Source: Lachnospiraceae bacterium (GTDB taxonomy: Bacteria; Bacillota; Clostridia; Lachnospirales; Lachnospiraceae). Taken from it: a DNA stretch of 27,287 nucleotides. Where the stretch lies: the NCBI GenBank assembly GCA_900752065.1, contig CAADTT010000049.1, positions 1 to 27,287 of the forward strand, read 5' to 3'. The position numbers were made by a program, and so were the translations under genes. How positions within the stretch are numbered: position 1 is the first letter of the stretch; the number at the start of each line of letters is the position of its first letter. Below, piece after piece: positions 6,994 through 13,508 of the stretch. The notes beneath the pieces are model-generated. The model searched no databases. It saw only the letters and a program-made list of their open reading frames with translations, and was not told the origin of the DNA.

Positions 6994-7833
6994 ATGGCAG
7001 AGAAAGAATGCAGCAATACAGGCTGCACAAAGGAGAGCTGTGAAGGATGCCCTTCCAGGCAGCAGCCCCAGAGTTTTCTGGTGGAGCCGAACTGCTATAC
7101 GGAGATCAAGCATGTGATTGGCGTAGTCAGTGGAAAGGGCGGCGTGGGAAAATCTATGGTAACGGCATCCCTGGCAAATATGATGGCAAAATGGGGATAC
7201 CGTGTGGGGATTCTGGATGCAGATATCACAGGGCCGTCAATCCCGAAAATGTACGGGCTTCATGGCCCGGCGCAGGCGGATGACGAGGGGATCTACCCGA
7301 TGATCAGCGAGAATGATATTAAGGTCATGTCCATCAACCTGCTGATGCCGGACGAGGAGTCTCCGGTGATCTGGAGAGGCCCGGTGATCTCAAATATCGT
7401 AAAGCAGTTCTGGACAGATGTGATCTGGGGAGAACTGGACTATCTTTTTGTGGATATGCCGCCGGGAACCGGCGATGTGCCGCTGACGGTATTTCAGTCC
7501 CTTCCGGTGGAGGGCATCGTGATCGTATCCTCGCCGCAGGATCTGGTGCGGATGATCGTAAAGAAGGCTTACAATATGGCGGTGACGATGAATATCAAGG
7601 TTCTGGGAATCGTAGAAAACTACAGCTACTTCAAGTGCCCGGACTGCGGGAAAGAGGTGCAGGTCTTCGGCGAGAGCCATATTGATGAGATTGCGGCGGA
7701 GCTTGGTGTTCCGGTACTCGGAAAGATGCCGATCGATCCGGAGTTCGCAAAGCTTGCGGATGAGGGGAAATTTGACCAGGCGGAGAACGGACACGTTTCG
7801 GATGCTTTTGGAGTGCTCAGAGAAAAGAAGTAA
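6994..7833 (+). CDS. Mrp/NBP35-family Fe-S cluster carrier ATPase
   Basis: A cytosolic P-loop NTPase of the Mrp/ApbC/NBP35 family, which binds a transferable 4Fe-4S cluster and hands it to apo-proteins. The deviant Walker A is GKGGVGKS at 47-54. DADITGPSIPKMYG and DMPPGTGDVPLT are diagnostic for Mrp. The cluster-bridging CPDC lies at 215-218. The N-terminal 20 residues hold four cysteines (6, 11, 16, 19), resembling the extra N-terminal cluster of eukaryotic NBP35 rather than the MIP18-like domain of many bacterial Mrp proteins. Length (279) is normal for the short clostridial form. A GGAGG lies 9 bases before the ATG. It has its own promoter and terminator and no neighbouring suf or isc genes. 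Confidence 0.92.
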   Translation: MAEKECSNTGCTKESCEGCPSRQQPQSFLVEPNCYTEIKHVIGVVSGKGGVGKSMVTASLANMMAKWGYRVGILDADITGPSIPKMYGLHGPAQADDEGIYPMISENDIKVMSINLLMPDEESPVIWRGPVISNIVKQFWTDVIWGELDYLFVDMPPGTGDVPLTVFQSLPVEGIVIVSSPQDLVRMIVKKAYNMAVTMNIKVLGIVENYSYFKCPDCGKEVQVFGESHIDEIAAELGVPVLGKMPIDPEFAKLADEGKFDQAENGHVSDAFGVLREKK

Positions 7834-7840
7834 AAACAGG

Positions 7841-7885
7841 GAGATACAGAATATCTGCAACAGAAGATATTTTGTATCTCTTTTT
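7841..7885 (+). terminator. Intrinsic terminator after the Mrp/NBP35 gene
   Basis: A 16-base stem (7841-7856 with 7865-7880; GAGATACA pairs with TGTATCTC at the base) with one wobble, an 8-base loop and a TTTTT tail. Confidence 0.88.
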
Positions 7886-7891
7886 GAGTAC

Positions 7892-7919
7892 TTGTATATT
7901 CTCCATCCCGTGATATAAT
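7892..7919 (+). promoter_or_regulatory. Possible promoter of the panD-panC operon
   Basis: A perfect TATAAT (7914-7919) with TTGTAT (7892-7897) 16 bases upstream. It leaves a leader of about 150 bases before panD, long enough for RNA-based control. Confidence 0.55.
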
Positions 7920-7992
7920 ACCCCTGGAGATAGTATTTGTGAAAAACTATACTCTATATCTGATTTGCTGTATATTCTGTAGGAATTGACGG

Positions 7993-8032
7993 GACTGCAT
8001 ATAGTCTGACCGGAAACGGCAGACATGGGTGC
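7993..8032 (+). ncRNA. Structured leader hairpin upstream of panD
   Basis: The leader folds into GTCTG (8004-8008), a bulged A (8009), CCG (8010-8012), a GAAA tetraloop (8013-8016), CGG (8017-8019) and CAGAC (8020-8024). A short outer pairing joins GCA (7997-7999) to TGC (8030-8032). GACT at 7993-7996 can instead pair with AGTC at 8003-8006, so two folds compete. A hairpin with bulged A residues ahead of pan genes recalls the published pan RNA motif of Firmicutes. I cannot confirm that match without a covariance model. Confidence 0.4.
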
Positions 8033-8076
8033 GGAAGAAAGTCATTCAAAAGACTCTTGAGAAAGGAATGGAATAT

Positions 8077-8484
8077 ATGACAGTAGAAATGTTAAAGTCA
8101 AAAATTCACCGGGCGACGGTGCGGCAGGCAGAGCTCGATTATGTGGGCAGCATCACGATTGATGAAGAGCTCATGGAGGCGGCTGGTATCCTGGAGTACG
8201 AAAAGGTTCAGATCGTGGATATCAATAACGGCAGCCGTTTCGAGACTTATACCATCGGCGGAGAGCCGGGAAGCGGGCTGATCTGCTTAAACGGTGCAGC
8301 AGCCAGGTGCGCCAGCGTAGGTGATAAGATTATAATCATGGCATATGGAAACTACAGCATGGAAGAAGCGAAAAAGCACATGCCTTCCGTTGTTTTTGTG
8401 GACGATGAAAATAAGATCAGCCGGATTACCAATTATGAAAAGCACGGTCTGTTAAAGGACATGGGACCGGATAAAGCAGAGTAA
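8077..8484 (+). CDS. panD: Aspartate 1-decarboxylase PanD
   Basis: A cytosolic pyruvoyl enzyme converting L-aspartate to beta-alanine for pantothenate synthesis. The 135-residue protein begins with the family start MTVEMLKSKIHRATV. It has the self-cleavage site Gly24-Ser25 in LDYVGSITID; Ser25 becomes the pyruvoyl group of the alpha chain. Downstream the conserved INNGSRFETYTI and LNGAAARxASVGDKIIIMAYG are present. The frame extends to a GTG at 8029, but that region is leader; AAAGGA at 8062-8067 is 9 bases from the ATG at 8077, where homology starts. It is the first gene of an operon with panC 56 bases downstream and no terminator between. Length and residues look fully normal. Confidence 0.95.
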   Translation: MTVEMLKSKIHRATVRQAELDYVGSITIDEELMEAAGILEYEKVQIVDINNGSRFETYTIGGEPGSGLICLNGAAARCASVGDKIIIMAYGNYSMEEAKKHMPSVVFVDDENKISRITNYEKHGLLKDMGPDKAE

Positions 8485-8540
8485 AAGCAGAAATCAGAGC
8501 AGAGGCTATCTTCAAATCCATAAGAAAAGGAAGAAGGAGC

Positions 8541-9386
8541 ATGAAAGTAACAACAACAATTTCAGAAACCAGAGAACAGATCCGTGCCTGGAAAAAGGAG
8601 GGGCTGACCATTGGGCTGGTGCCTACCATGGGCTATCTGCACGAGGGACATGCAAGCCTGATCAAAAAGTGCCGCGAGGAGAACGACCGGGTGGTAGTGT
8701 CTGTCTTCGTGAACCCCACCCAGTTCGGACCGAATGAGGATCTGGAGGATTATCCCAGAGACTTTGCGAGGGATTCGGCCTTGTGCGAGAGTATCGGTGC
8801 AGATCTGATCTTTCATCCGGAGCCGGAGGAGATGTATGATGATGCCTGCGCCTATGTGAGCATCCATACCCTTTCCGACACTCTCTGCGGAAAAACCCGC
8901 CCCATCCATTTTAAGGGCGTATGTACCGTAGTATCCAAGCTGTTCAACATCGTAACGCCGGACAATGCCTATTTCGGCCAGAAGGATGCCCAGCAGCTTG
9001 CCATTATCAAAAAGATGGTGAAGGATCTGAACTTTGACATCCGTATCGTGGGATGCCCGATCATCCGGGAGGAGGACGGACTGGCGAAATCCTCACGAAA
9101 TACCTATCTGAACCCGGAAGAGAGAAAGGCGGCGCTCTGCCTGCACCGTGCCGTGCTTCGGGGACAGGAGATCATTGCGGCAGGATGCAGCAGCGAGGGG
9201 ATCCGTCAGGAAATGGAGAAAGTGATCCTTGCGGAGCCGCTGGCGAAGATTGATTATATTTCCGTGGTGGATGCCCTGACCATGCAGCCGGTGGATGTGG
9301 TAGACAGGGATGTTCTGGTGGCGATGGCTGTCTATATCGGAAAGACCCGACTGATCGATAACTTCAGTTACGAGGTGACGCCATGA
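8541..9386 (+). CDS. panC: Pantothenate synthetase (pantoate-beta-alanine ligase) PanC
   Basis: A cytosolic ligase that joins pantoate to beta-alanine with ATP, through a pantoyl-adenylate, giving pantothenate, the precursor of coenzyme A. The HIGH-like nucleotide motif is in PTMGYLHEGHASL (His34 and His37). FVNPTQFGPNEDLEDYPR binds pantoate, and the KMSKS-like loop appears as LAKSSRNTYL. Length (281) is normal. GAAGGAG sits just before the ATG. The stop overlaps the next start as ATGA, so panC and the transporter gene are probably translationally coupled. panB and panE, which make pantoate, are not in this window. Confidence 0.97.
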   Translation: MKVTTTISETREQIRAWKKEGLTIGLVPTMGYLHEGHASLIKKCREENDRVVVSVFVNPTQFGPNEDLEDYPRDFARDSALCESIGADLIFHPEPEEMYDDACAYVSIHTLSDTLCGKTRPIHFKGVCTVVSKLFNIVTPDNAYFGQKDAQQLAIIKKMVKDLNFDIRIVGCPIIREEDGLAKSSRNTYLNPEERKAALCLHRAVLRGQEIIAAGCSSEGIRQEMEKVILAEPLAKIDYISVVDALTMQPVDVVDRDVLVAMAVYIGKTRLIDNFSYEVTP

Positions 9387-10318
9387 AAAAAATAGGACAG
9401 GCAGCATCGTTTCTTACAAAGAATATCAGTATTATCATTTTAATCTGCTCTGCCCTTGCTTTCTGGAAGCCGGAGAGCATCTCCTGGGCGACAGGATACA
9501 CCTCCATTTTTCTGGGGGTGGCGATGTTCGGCATGGGGCTTACCATCCGGGCAGAGGATTTTAAAGTCGTATTTTCAAAGCCGAAGGAGATCCTGGTGGG
9601 CTGCCTCGCGCAGTATACGGTGATGCCCCTGTCTGCCTGGGTACTGTGTAAGCTTTTAAACCTTCCGGCGGATCTGGCAATCGGCGTGATCCTGGTGGGC
9701 TGCTGTCCCGGAGGGACGGCAAGCAATGTCATCACCTATATCGCAGGCGGCGATGTACCCCTGTCGGTGGGAATGACCATCGTATCCACGCTGATCGCGC
9801 CGCTGGTGACACCTGTGCTGGTCTATGTGCTGGGCGGCGCCTGGGTGGAGGTATCTCTCATGGCGATGGTGATCTCCGTGGTAAAGGTAGTTCTCGTGCC
9901 GGTATTGTTGGGAATCCTGCTCCACAGCCTGTTTGGAAAGGCGATCGAGAAGATTCAGGAGGTTTTGCCTCTCGTGTCGGTGATCTCTATCGTCATGATC
10001 ATCTCCGGTATTGTGGCGAGCAATAAGGAAAAGCTGATCACCAGCGGAGTTCTGGTGCTGGGCGTGGTGATCCTGCACAATTTGTCCGGAATGCTGCTGG
10101 GTCTGGGCATTGCCAGAGGAATGAAGCTGGAGTACCCCAAGGCGACGGCGATCGCCATCGAGGTGGGAATGCAGAACAGTGGTCTGGCGGTTTCCCTGGC
10201 GACGGCAAACTTTGCGGCAAATCCTCTGGCGACTCTGCCGGGAGCGATCTTCAGTGTGTGGCATAATATCGCAGGCTCCATTTTTGCAGGGATACGCAGA
10301 AGGAAAAAAGATAAATAA
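9383..10318 (+). CDS. BASS-family transporter, PanS-like
   Basis: A 311-residue integral membrane protein with about 9-10 hydrophobic segments, of the bile acid:sodium symporter (BASS) family. The family signatures are CCPGGTASNVITYIAGGDVPLSV (from residue 107) and EVGMQNSGLAVSLA (near 260-270), which form the crossed-helix substrate and sodium sites. It starts inside the last codons of panC (ATGA overlap), so both proteins are probably made in a fixed ratio. In Salmonella a BASS member, PanS, imports ketopantoate. The coupling to panC therefore suggests uptake of ketopantoate or pantoate here, not bile acids. The family is certain; the substrate is inferred from context. Confidence 0.88.
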   Translation: MKKIGQAASFLTKNISIIILICSALAFWKPESISWATGYTSIFLGVAMFGMGLTIRAEDFKVVFSKPKEILVGCLAQYTVMPLSAWVLCKLLNLPADLAIGVILVGCCPGGTASNVITYIAGGDVPLSVGMTIVSTLIAPLVTPVLVYVLGGAWVEVSLMAMVISVVKVVLVPVLLGILLHSLFGKAIEKIQEVLPLVSVISIVMIISGIVASNKEKLITSGVLVLGVVILHNLSGMLLGLGIARGMKLEYPKATAIAIEVGMQNSGLAVSLATANFAANPLATLPGAIFSVWHNIAGSIFAGIRRRKKDK

Positions 10319-10350
10319 TTGTTTGAAAAGTAAATAAAGGATAACAGGAA

Positions 10351-10397
10351 AAAGCAAGCAATTAAGAACAAATGTTCGGAAAAGCTTGCTTTTTTTC
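10351..10397 (+). terminator. Intrinsic terminator of the pan operon
   Basis: An 11-bp stem (AAAAAGCAAGC with GCTTGCTTTTT) ending in a run of seven Ts. The loop is unusually long (about 23 bases) and holds the palindrome GAACAAATGTTC (10366-10377), which could form an inner hairpin. Confidence 0.8.
10366..10377 (+). promoter_or_regulatory. LexA (SOS) box-like palindrome 1
   Basis: GAACAAATGTTC followed by G is a GAAC-N4-GTTC palindrome matching the Gram-positive LexA box (core GAAC....GTTC). It lies inside the terminator loop, 143 bases upstream of the radical SAM gene. Confidence 0.5.
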
Positions 10398-10420
10398 TGC
10401 TTTGGTGTTAAAATAAAAAC

Positions 10421-10432
10421 AAACAAATGTTC
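10421..10432 (+). promoter_or_regulatory. LexA (SOS) box-like site 2, overlapping a promoter
   Basis: AAACAAATGTTC (minus strand GAACATTTGTTT) has the same core with one half-site change, a form known in clostridial LexA sites. A perfect TATAAT follows at 10449-10454, 16 bases downstream, so this site covers the -35 position. Binding there would repress transcription of the radical SAM operon. Confidence 0.5.
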
Positions 10433-10508
10433 TGAAAAAAGAGACGCTTATAATACAGATACAGCATTTCGAGAAAGATGAGAATCTGCATCCGGAAAGG
10501 CGGTCATT

Positions 10509-11804
10509 ATGAAAATACAGGAAGCGATGAGTATAAACGAAAAACTGGATATCCTTTCAGACGCAGCAAAATACGATGTGGCGTGTACTTCCAGCGGTGT
10601 GGACAGAAAGGGCGATGGGAAGCATATGGGAAACTGTCTGGCAAAGGGAATCTGCCACAGCTTTTCGGCAGACGGAAGATGTATTTCCCTTCTGAAGATC
10701 CTGTTCACGAATGAGTGCGTGTTTGACTGTAAGTACTGTATCAACCGCTGTTCGAACGACGTCCCCAGGGCGTCCTTCACACCGGAGGAGGTCTGTACAC
10801 TCACCATGGAGTTTTACCGGCGTAATTATATAGAGGGGCTGTTTTTAAGCTCCGGTATCCTGCACAATCCAGGCTACACGATGGAGCTTTTATATCAGAC
10901 TCTGTACAAACTGAGAAATGAATACCATTTCCGGGGCTATATCCATGTGAAAGCGATTCCCGGCGCACCTCAGGAGCTGATCGACCGGACGGGGCTTCTG
11001 GCGGACCGGATGAGCATTAATCTGGAGCTTCCTACGACAGAGAGTCTAAAGAAGCTGGCGCCGCATAAGAGCCGTCGGACGATCCTTGGCCCCATGCGGC
11101 AGATCCAGAACCGGATGGAAGAGAATAAGCAGGAGCTGATGTTATATCAGCAGACTCCTCGTTTTGTCCCGGCCGGGCAGAGCACCCAGATGATCATAGG
11201 GGCGACACCGGAAAATGACTTTGAGATCATGTCCGTGGCGGAGTCCCTGTACCAGAGGTTTCAGCTAAAGAGGGTTTTTTACTCTGCCTTTGTCCAGGTG
11301 AATGAGGATTCCGCACTCCCGGCGCTTCCAGGCGGTCCGCCGCTTCTGCGGGAGCACAGGCTCTATCAGGCGGATTGGCTGCTGCGGTTTTACGGTTTTC
11401 AGGCGTCGGAGCTTCTGAGTGAGACGCATCCGAATTTTAACGTCTTTCTTGACCCCAAGTGCGACTGGGCGCTGTCCCATCTGGAGCAGTTTCCGGTGGA
11501 GGTGGAGAGGGCGGATTATATGACACTGCTGCGGGTGCCGGGAATCGGTGTGAAATCGGCACAGAGGATCGTGAAGGCGAGAAGATACGGCGCCTTGCGG
11601 TTTGAGGATCTAAAAAAGATGGGCGTCGTGCTGAAAAGGGCGCTGTACTTTATCACCTGCGGAGGGAGGATGATGTATCCGGTAAAGATTGAGGAGGATT
11701 ACATTATGCGGAACCTGCTGAGTGTGAAGGAGCGGCTGCCCTTTGATCTGGAGCACTACCACCAGTTGAATTTATTTAACGATTATGGGATACCGCTCCG
11801 GTAG
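10509..11804 (+). CDS. Radical SAM protein, putative DNA modification/repair family
   Basis: A 431-residue radical SAM enzyme. The cluster motif is C70-x3-C74-x2-C77 in TNECVFDCKYCINRC, with a fourth nearby Cys81. The family hallmark ACTSSGVDRKG (25-35) and the stretch CLAKGICHSFSADGRCISLLKILFTNEC precede it. A helix-hairpin-helix DNA-binding motif lies at about 337-362 (LLRVPGIGVKSAQRIVKARR), as in DNA glycosylases. These features match the family I know as TIGR03916 (rSAM_link_UDG), whose members are paired with a DUF4130-type protein, often fused to a uracil-DNA glycosylase-like domain. Its reaction is unknown as far as I am aware. The partner follows directly downstream, and two LexA-like boxes lie upstream. 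AAAGGCGG precedes the ATG. Confidence 0.92.
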   Translation: MKIQEAMSINEKLDILSDAAKYDVACTSSGVDRKGDGKHMGNCLAKGICHSFSADGRCISLLKILFTNECVFDCKYCINRCSNDVPRASFTPEEVCTLTMEFYRRNYIEGLFLSSGILHNPGYTMELLYQTLYKLRNEYHFRGYIHVKAIPGAPQELIDRTGLLADRMSINLELPTTESLKKLAPHKSRRTILGPMRQIQNRMEENKQELMLYQQTPRFVPAGQSTQMIIGATPENDFEIMSVAESLYQRFQLKRVFYSAFVQVNEDSALPALPGGPPLLREHRLYQADWLLRFYGFQASELLSETHPNFNVFLDPKCDWALSHLEQFPVEVERADYMTLLRVPGIGVKSAQRIVKARRYGALRFEDLKKMGVVLKRALYFITCGGRMMYPVKIEEDYIMRNLLSVKERLPFDLEHYHQLNLFNDYGIPLR

Positions 11805-11861
11805 GACTTTGCACTTCGCTGCAAAGTCCGTGAGAACGTGTGAATTTAGCCAGGGGGGGGG
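11804..11861 (+). repeat. Hairpin plus G9 tract between the radical SAM and DUF4130 genes
   Basis: A perfect 10-bp inverted repeat (GGACTTTGCA, 11804-11813, with TGCAAAGTCC, 11820-11829; loop CTTCGC) begins in the radical SAM stop codon. Nine consecutive Gs at 11853-11861 follow, 10 bases before the next start codon. The G-run forms part of the ribosome-binding region. Confidence 0.75.
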
Positions 11862-11871
11862 AAGGCAGCAG

Positions 11872-12663
11872 ATGATGGGAGAAAAGACGATTTTTTTATG
11901 TGAGGACAGTGTGGATGGCATCTTTACCGGGGTGTACGATGCCTGGGACAGCAGGCTGGGGCATGAAAATGTGAAGCTGGCGCTGAAGGGGGAGGCCAAT
12001 TATGAGTTGTTTGCCTGTTACCGGGAGGTAGAAACAGATCGGGAGAAGGCAGAGAAGGTGGCGAACACCCTCAGGAGAAGGCTGGGGAGCGAGGATTATT
12101 ATCATATTTATCAGGCGGCTCTGTCCAGAGATGGCAGGAAGGCGGCGGCCATTTACCGGACTGTGGTGGCGGGACTGGCGGGGAGAAGGAGAGGGCCTGT
12201 GATGCGGCATCTCCAGGATCCGGATATCTGCCGGGTATTTGAACTGTCCCGGACGACGGGGAACGAGGCTCACAGGTATTACCAGTTTCTGAGGTTCCGG
12301 GAGCTGGAGAGCGGCGTCCTGTTTTCGGAGATCAAGCCGGAGAACGATGTTCTTCCTCTGATCGGAGAGCATTTTTCTGACCGCTTTCCGGGAGAACACT
12401 TTCTGGTCTATGACAGGACGCACCATACCTTTCTGGTACACGAGGCATATAAGCAGTGGGCGCTGGTGACGGGGGAAGAGCTGAACAGGGAGGCAATCGG
12501 GAAAATATCAGAGGATGAGGCACAGTTTGCTGTGCTCTGGAAGGGATTCTGCCGTTCCATTGCGATTATGGAAAGGAAGAACCTGAGACTGCAGCAGCAG
12601 TTTCTCCCGATGAAATTCCGTGCATTTATGACAGAAATGAGCGGAGATGATGGTGATTTGTGA
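11872..12663 (+). CDS. DUF4130 family protein, partner of the radical SAM enzyme
   Basis: A 264-residue protein of the DUF4130 / TIGR03915 group (probable DNA metabolism protein). Recognisable blocks are the N-terminal IFLCEDSVDGIFTGVYDAW, the central RTTGNEAHRYYQFLRFRE, PENDVLPLIGEHFSDRFPGEHFLVYDRTHHTFLVHE, and the C-terminal QQFLPMKFRAFMTEM. It ends there, without the uracil-DNA glycosylase-like domain fused on in some relatives, so this is the stand-alone form. The frame is open from 11785, overlapping the upstream gene, but homology starts at MMGEKTIFLCEDS. A GGGGAAGG lies ahead of the ATG at 11872. It is co-transcribed with the radical SAM gene, 67 bases apart. Function is unproven; pairing and HhH context suggest a DNA base or lesion substrate. 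Confidence 0.85.
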   Translation: MMGEKTIFLCEDSVDGIFTGVYDAWDSRLGHENVKLALKGEANYELFACYREVETDREKAEKVANTLRRRLGSEDYYHIYQAALSRDGRKAAAIYRTVVAGLAGRRRGPVMRHLQDPDICRVFELSRTTGNEAHRYYQFLRFRELESGVLFSEIKPENDVLPLIGEHFSDRFPGEHFLVYDRTHHTFLVHEAYKQWALVTGEELNREAIGKISEDEAQFAVLWKGFCRSIAIMERKNLRLQQQFLPMKFRAFMTEMSGDDGDL

Positions 12664-12802
12664 CAGAATTTCGTTTTTTTTGAACGTCGATGCAAAGACC
12701 GCGCTAAAAAATTGTACAAAAAAAGATGTAAATATTGCATAAAAGCGTGTATAATACCGGGAAAAACTGGAAATGCTACAATTAGGTGTCGATAAAAAGA
12801 GA

Positions 12803-12831
12803 TTGACAAATAAAAAACACGGTGGCATAAT
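12803..12831 (+). promoter_or_regulatory. Promoter of the HPr-like gene
   Basis: A perfect TTGACA (12803-12808) and CATAAT (12826-12831), 17 bases apart. In the preceding stretch (12664-12802) I see only a T8 run at 12674-12681 without a good stem and an isolated TATAAT at 12750-12755 with a poor -35. Confidence 0.75.
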
Positions 12832-12875
12832 GCAATGCAAGAAATGAGAGACTTGATTTTATGCGGCAGATGATT

Positions 12876-12934
12876 TTACCATTCAGCAGTTTGTGCACTT
12901 CATTTTCAGACGTGCATGTATGGCTGGATGGTAA
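12876..12934 (+). ncRNA. Structured 5' leader of the HPr-like gene
   Basis: In the roughly 150-base leader, TTACCATTC (12876-12884) pairs with GGATGGTAA (12926-12934, one G-U). Inside, TGCAC (12894-12898) pairs with GTGCA (12912-12916). No terminator-like T-run follows. It could be an RNA stability element or a regulatory leader; I match it to no known class. Confidence 0.35.
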
Positions 12935-12985
12935 TACATTTCTGAGATATGAGTAAATGAAGAGGATCAAGAAAGGATGGTAGCT

Positions 12986-13222
12986 ATGTTAGAGAGAACA
13001 GAAAAAAGAATTAAACTGACAGAAATGGAAGATGTAAAGGAATTCGTGAAAGCAGCCGGAAACTGTGATTTTGATGTGGATGTTTCCTATAACAGAGTAA
13101 TCATCGACGCAAAATCCATGTTAGGTGTTCTCAGCCTGGATTTGACTCGTGAGCTGACCGTAAAATACGGCGGAAACAATATGCAGTTTGAAAATGTACT
13201 GAGCAAATACGCAACAGCGTAA
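12986..13222 (+). CDS. HPr-like protein lacking the active-site histidine
   Basis: A 78-residue protein with the fold pattern of HPr, the phosphocarrier of the sugar phosphotransferase system. The second half matches HPr well: an alternating strand (DVDVSYNRVIIDAK), then KSMLGVLSLDL, which aligns with the KSIMGVMSL block holding regulatory Ser46 (Ser44 here). The His15 region of HPr is replaced by LTEMEDVKEF, with Glu or Met where His should be, so it cannot carry phosphate from Enzyme I. It is reminiscent of Crh, a Bacillus HPr paralogue that kept only the serine site. ATGs exist at 12977 and 12986; AAAGGA is 8 bases from the second. It is monocistronic with a strong promoter, structured leader and terminator, so probably well expressed. 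Confidence 0.75.
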   Translation: MLERTEKRIKLTEMEDVKEFVKAAGNCDFDVDVSYNRVIIDAKSMLGVLSLDLTRELTVKYGGNNMQFENVLSKYATA

Positions 13223-13235
13223 TACAAAAGATAGA

Positions 13236-13283
13236 AAAAAGCCTGCCCTGTGGTTTCGGAGAGATCATAGGGCAGGCTTTTTT
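13236..13283 (+). terminator. Intrinsic terminator of the HPr-like gene
   Basis: AGCCTGCCCT (13240-13249) pairs perfectly with AGGGCAGGCT (13269-13278), preceded by an A-run and followed by six Ts, so it may work in both directions. Confidence 0.92.
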
Positions 13284-13458
13284 GTTCCAGTCTTCTTATA
13301 TGACAGCGAGGAGGTCAGAACTGTTCGGAAAACAGAAAAGCTGATGCGGCAGTTGCCAATATTCATGCAAGTACATCGAAGGCGTCCTGTGGATGGCTAT
13401 TTTGCTCGCTGCCTGCGGGAATAAATTTAAAATATATGTGGAAATATTTTGAATACTC

Positions 13459-13467
13459 TGATATAAT
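13459..13467 (+). promoter_or_regulatory. Extended -10 promoter of the four-helix membrane protein
   Basis: TGATATAAT is a perfect extended -10 element (TGnTATAAT). No good -35 is present, as is usual for this class. Confidence 0.55.
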
Positions 13468-13508
13468 TAAAAAAAATAAATATTTTTTAGAATCAAGGAG
13501 GAGAGAAA

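Noticed and set aside
7986..8005. TTGACG with TATAGT as a panD promoter
   Set aside because: The spacer is only 8 bases, too short for a sigma-A promoter; the bases instead belong to the leader hairpin.
9656..10426. Minus-strand open frames of 256 and 138 codons over the BASS gene
   Set aside because: Composition (His/Arg/Gln-rich) is typical of antisense to a membrane protein; the plus-strand transporter is unambiguous.
12674..12681. T8 run after the DUF4130 gene as an intrinsic terminator
   Set aside because: No stable GC-containing stem precedes it, so it is not called, although the operon may end nearby.
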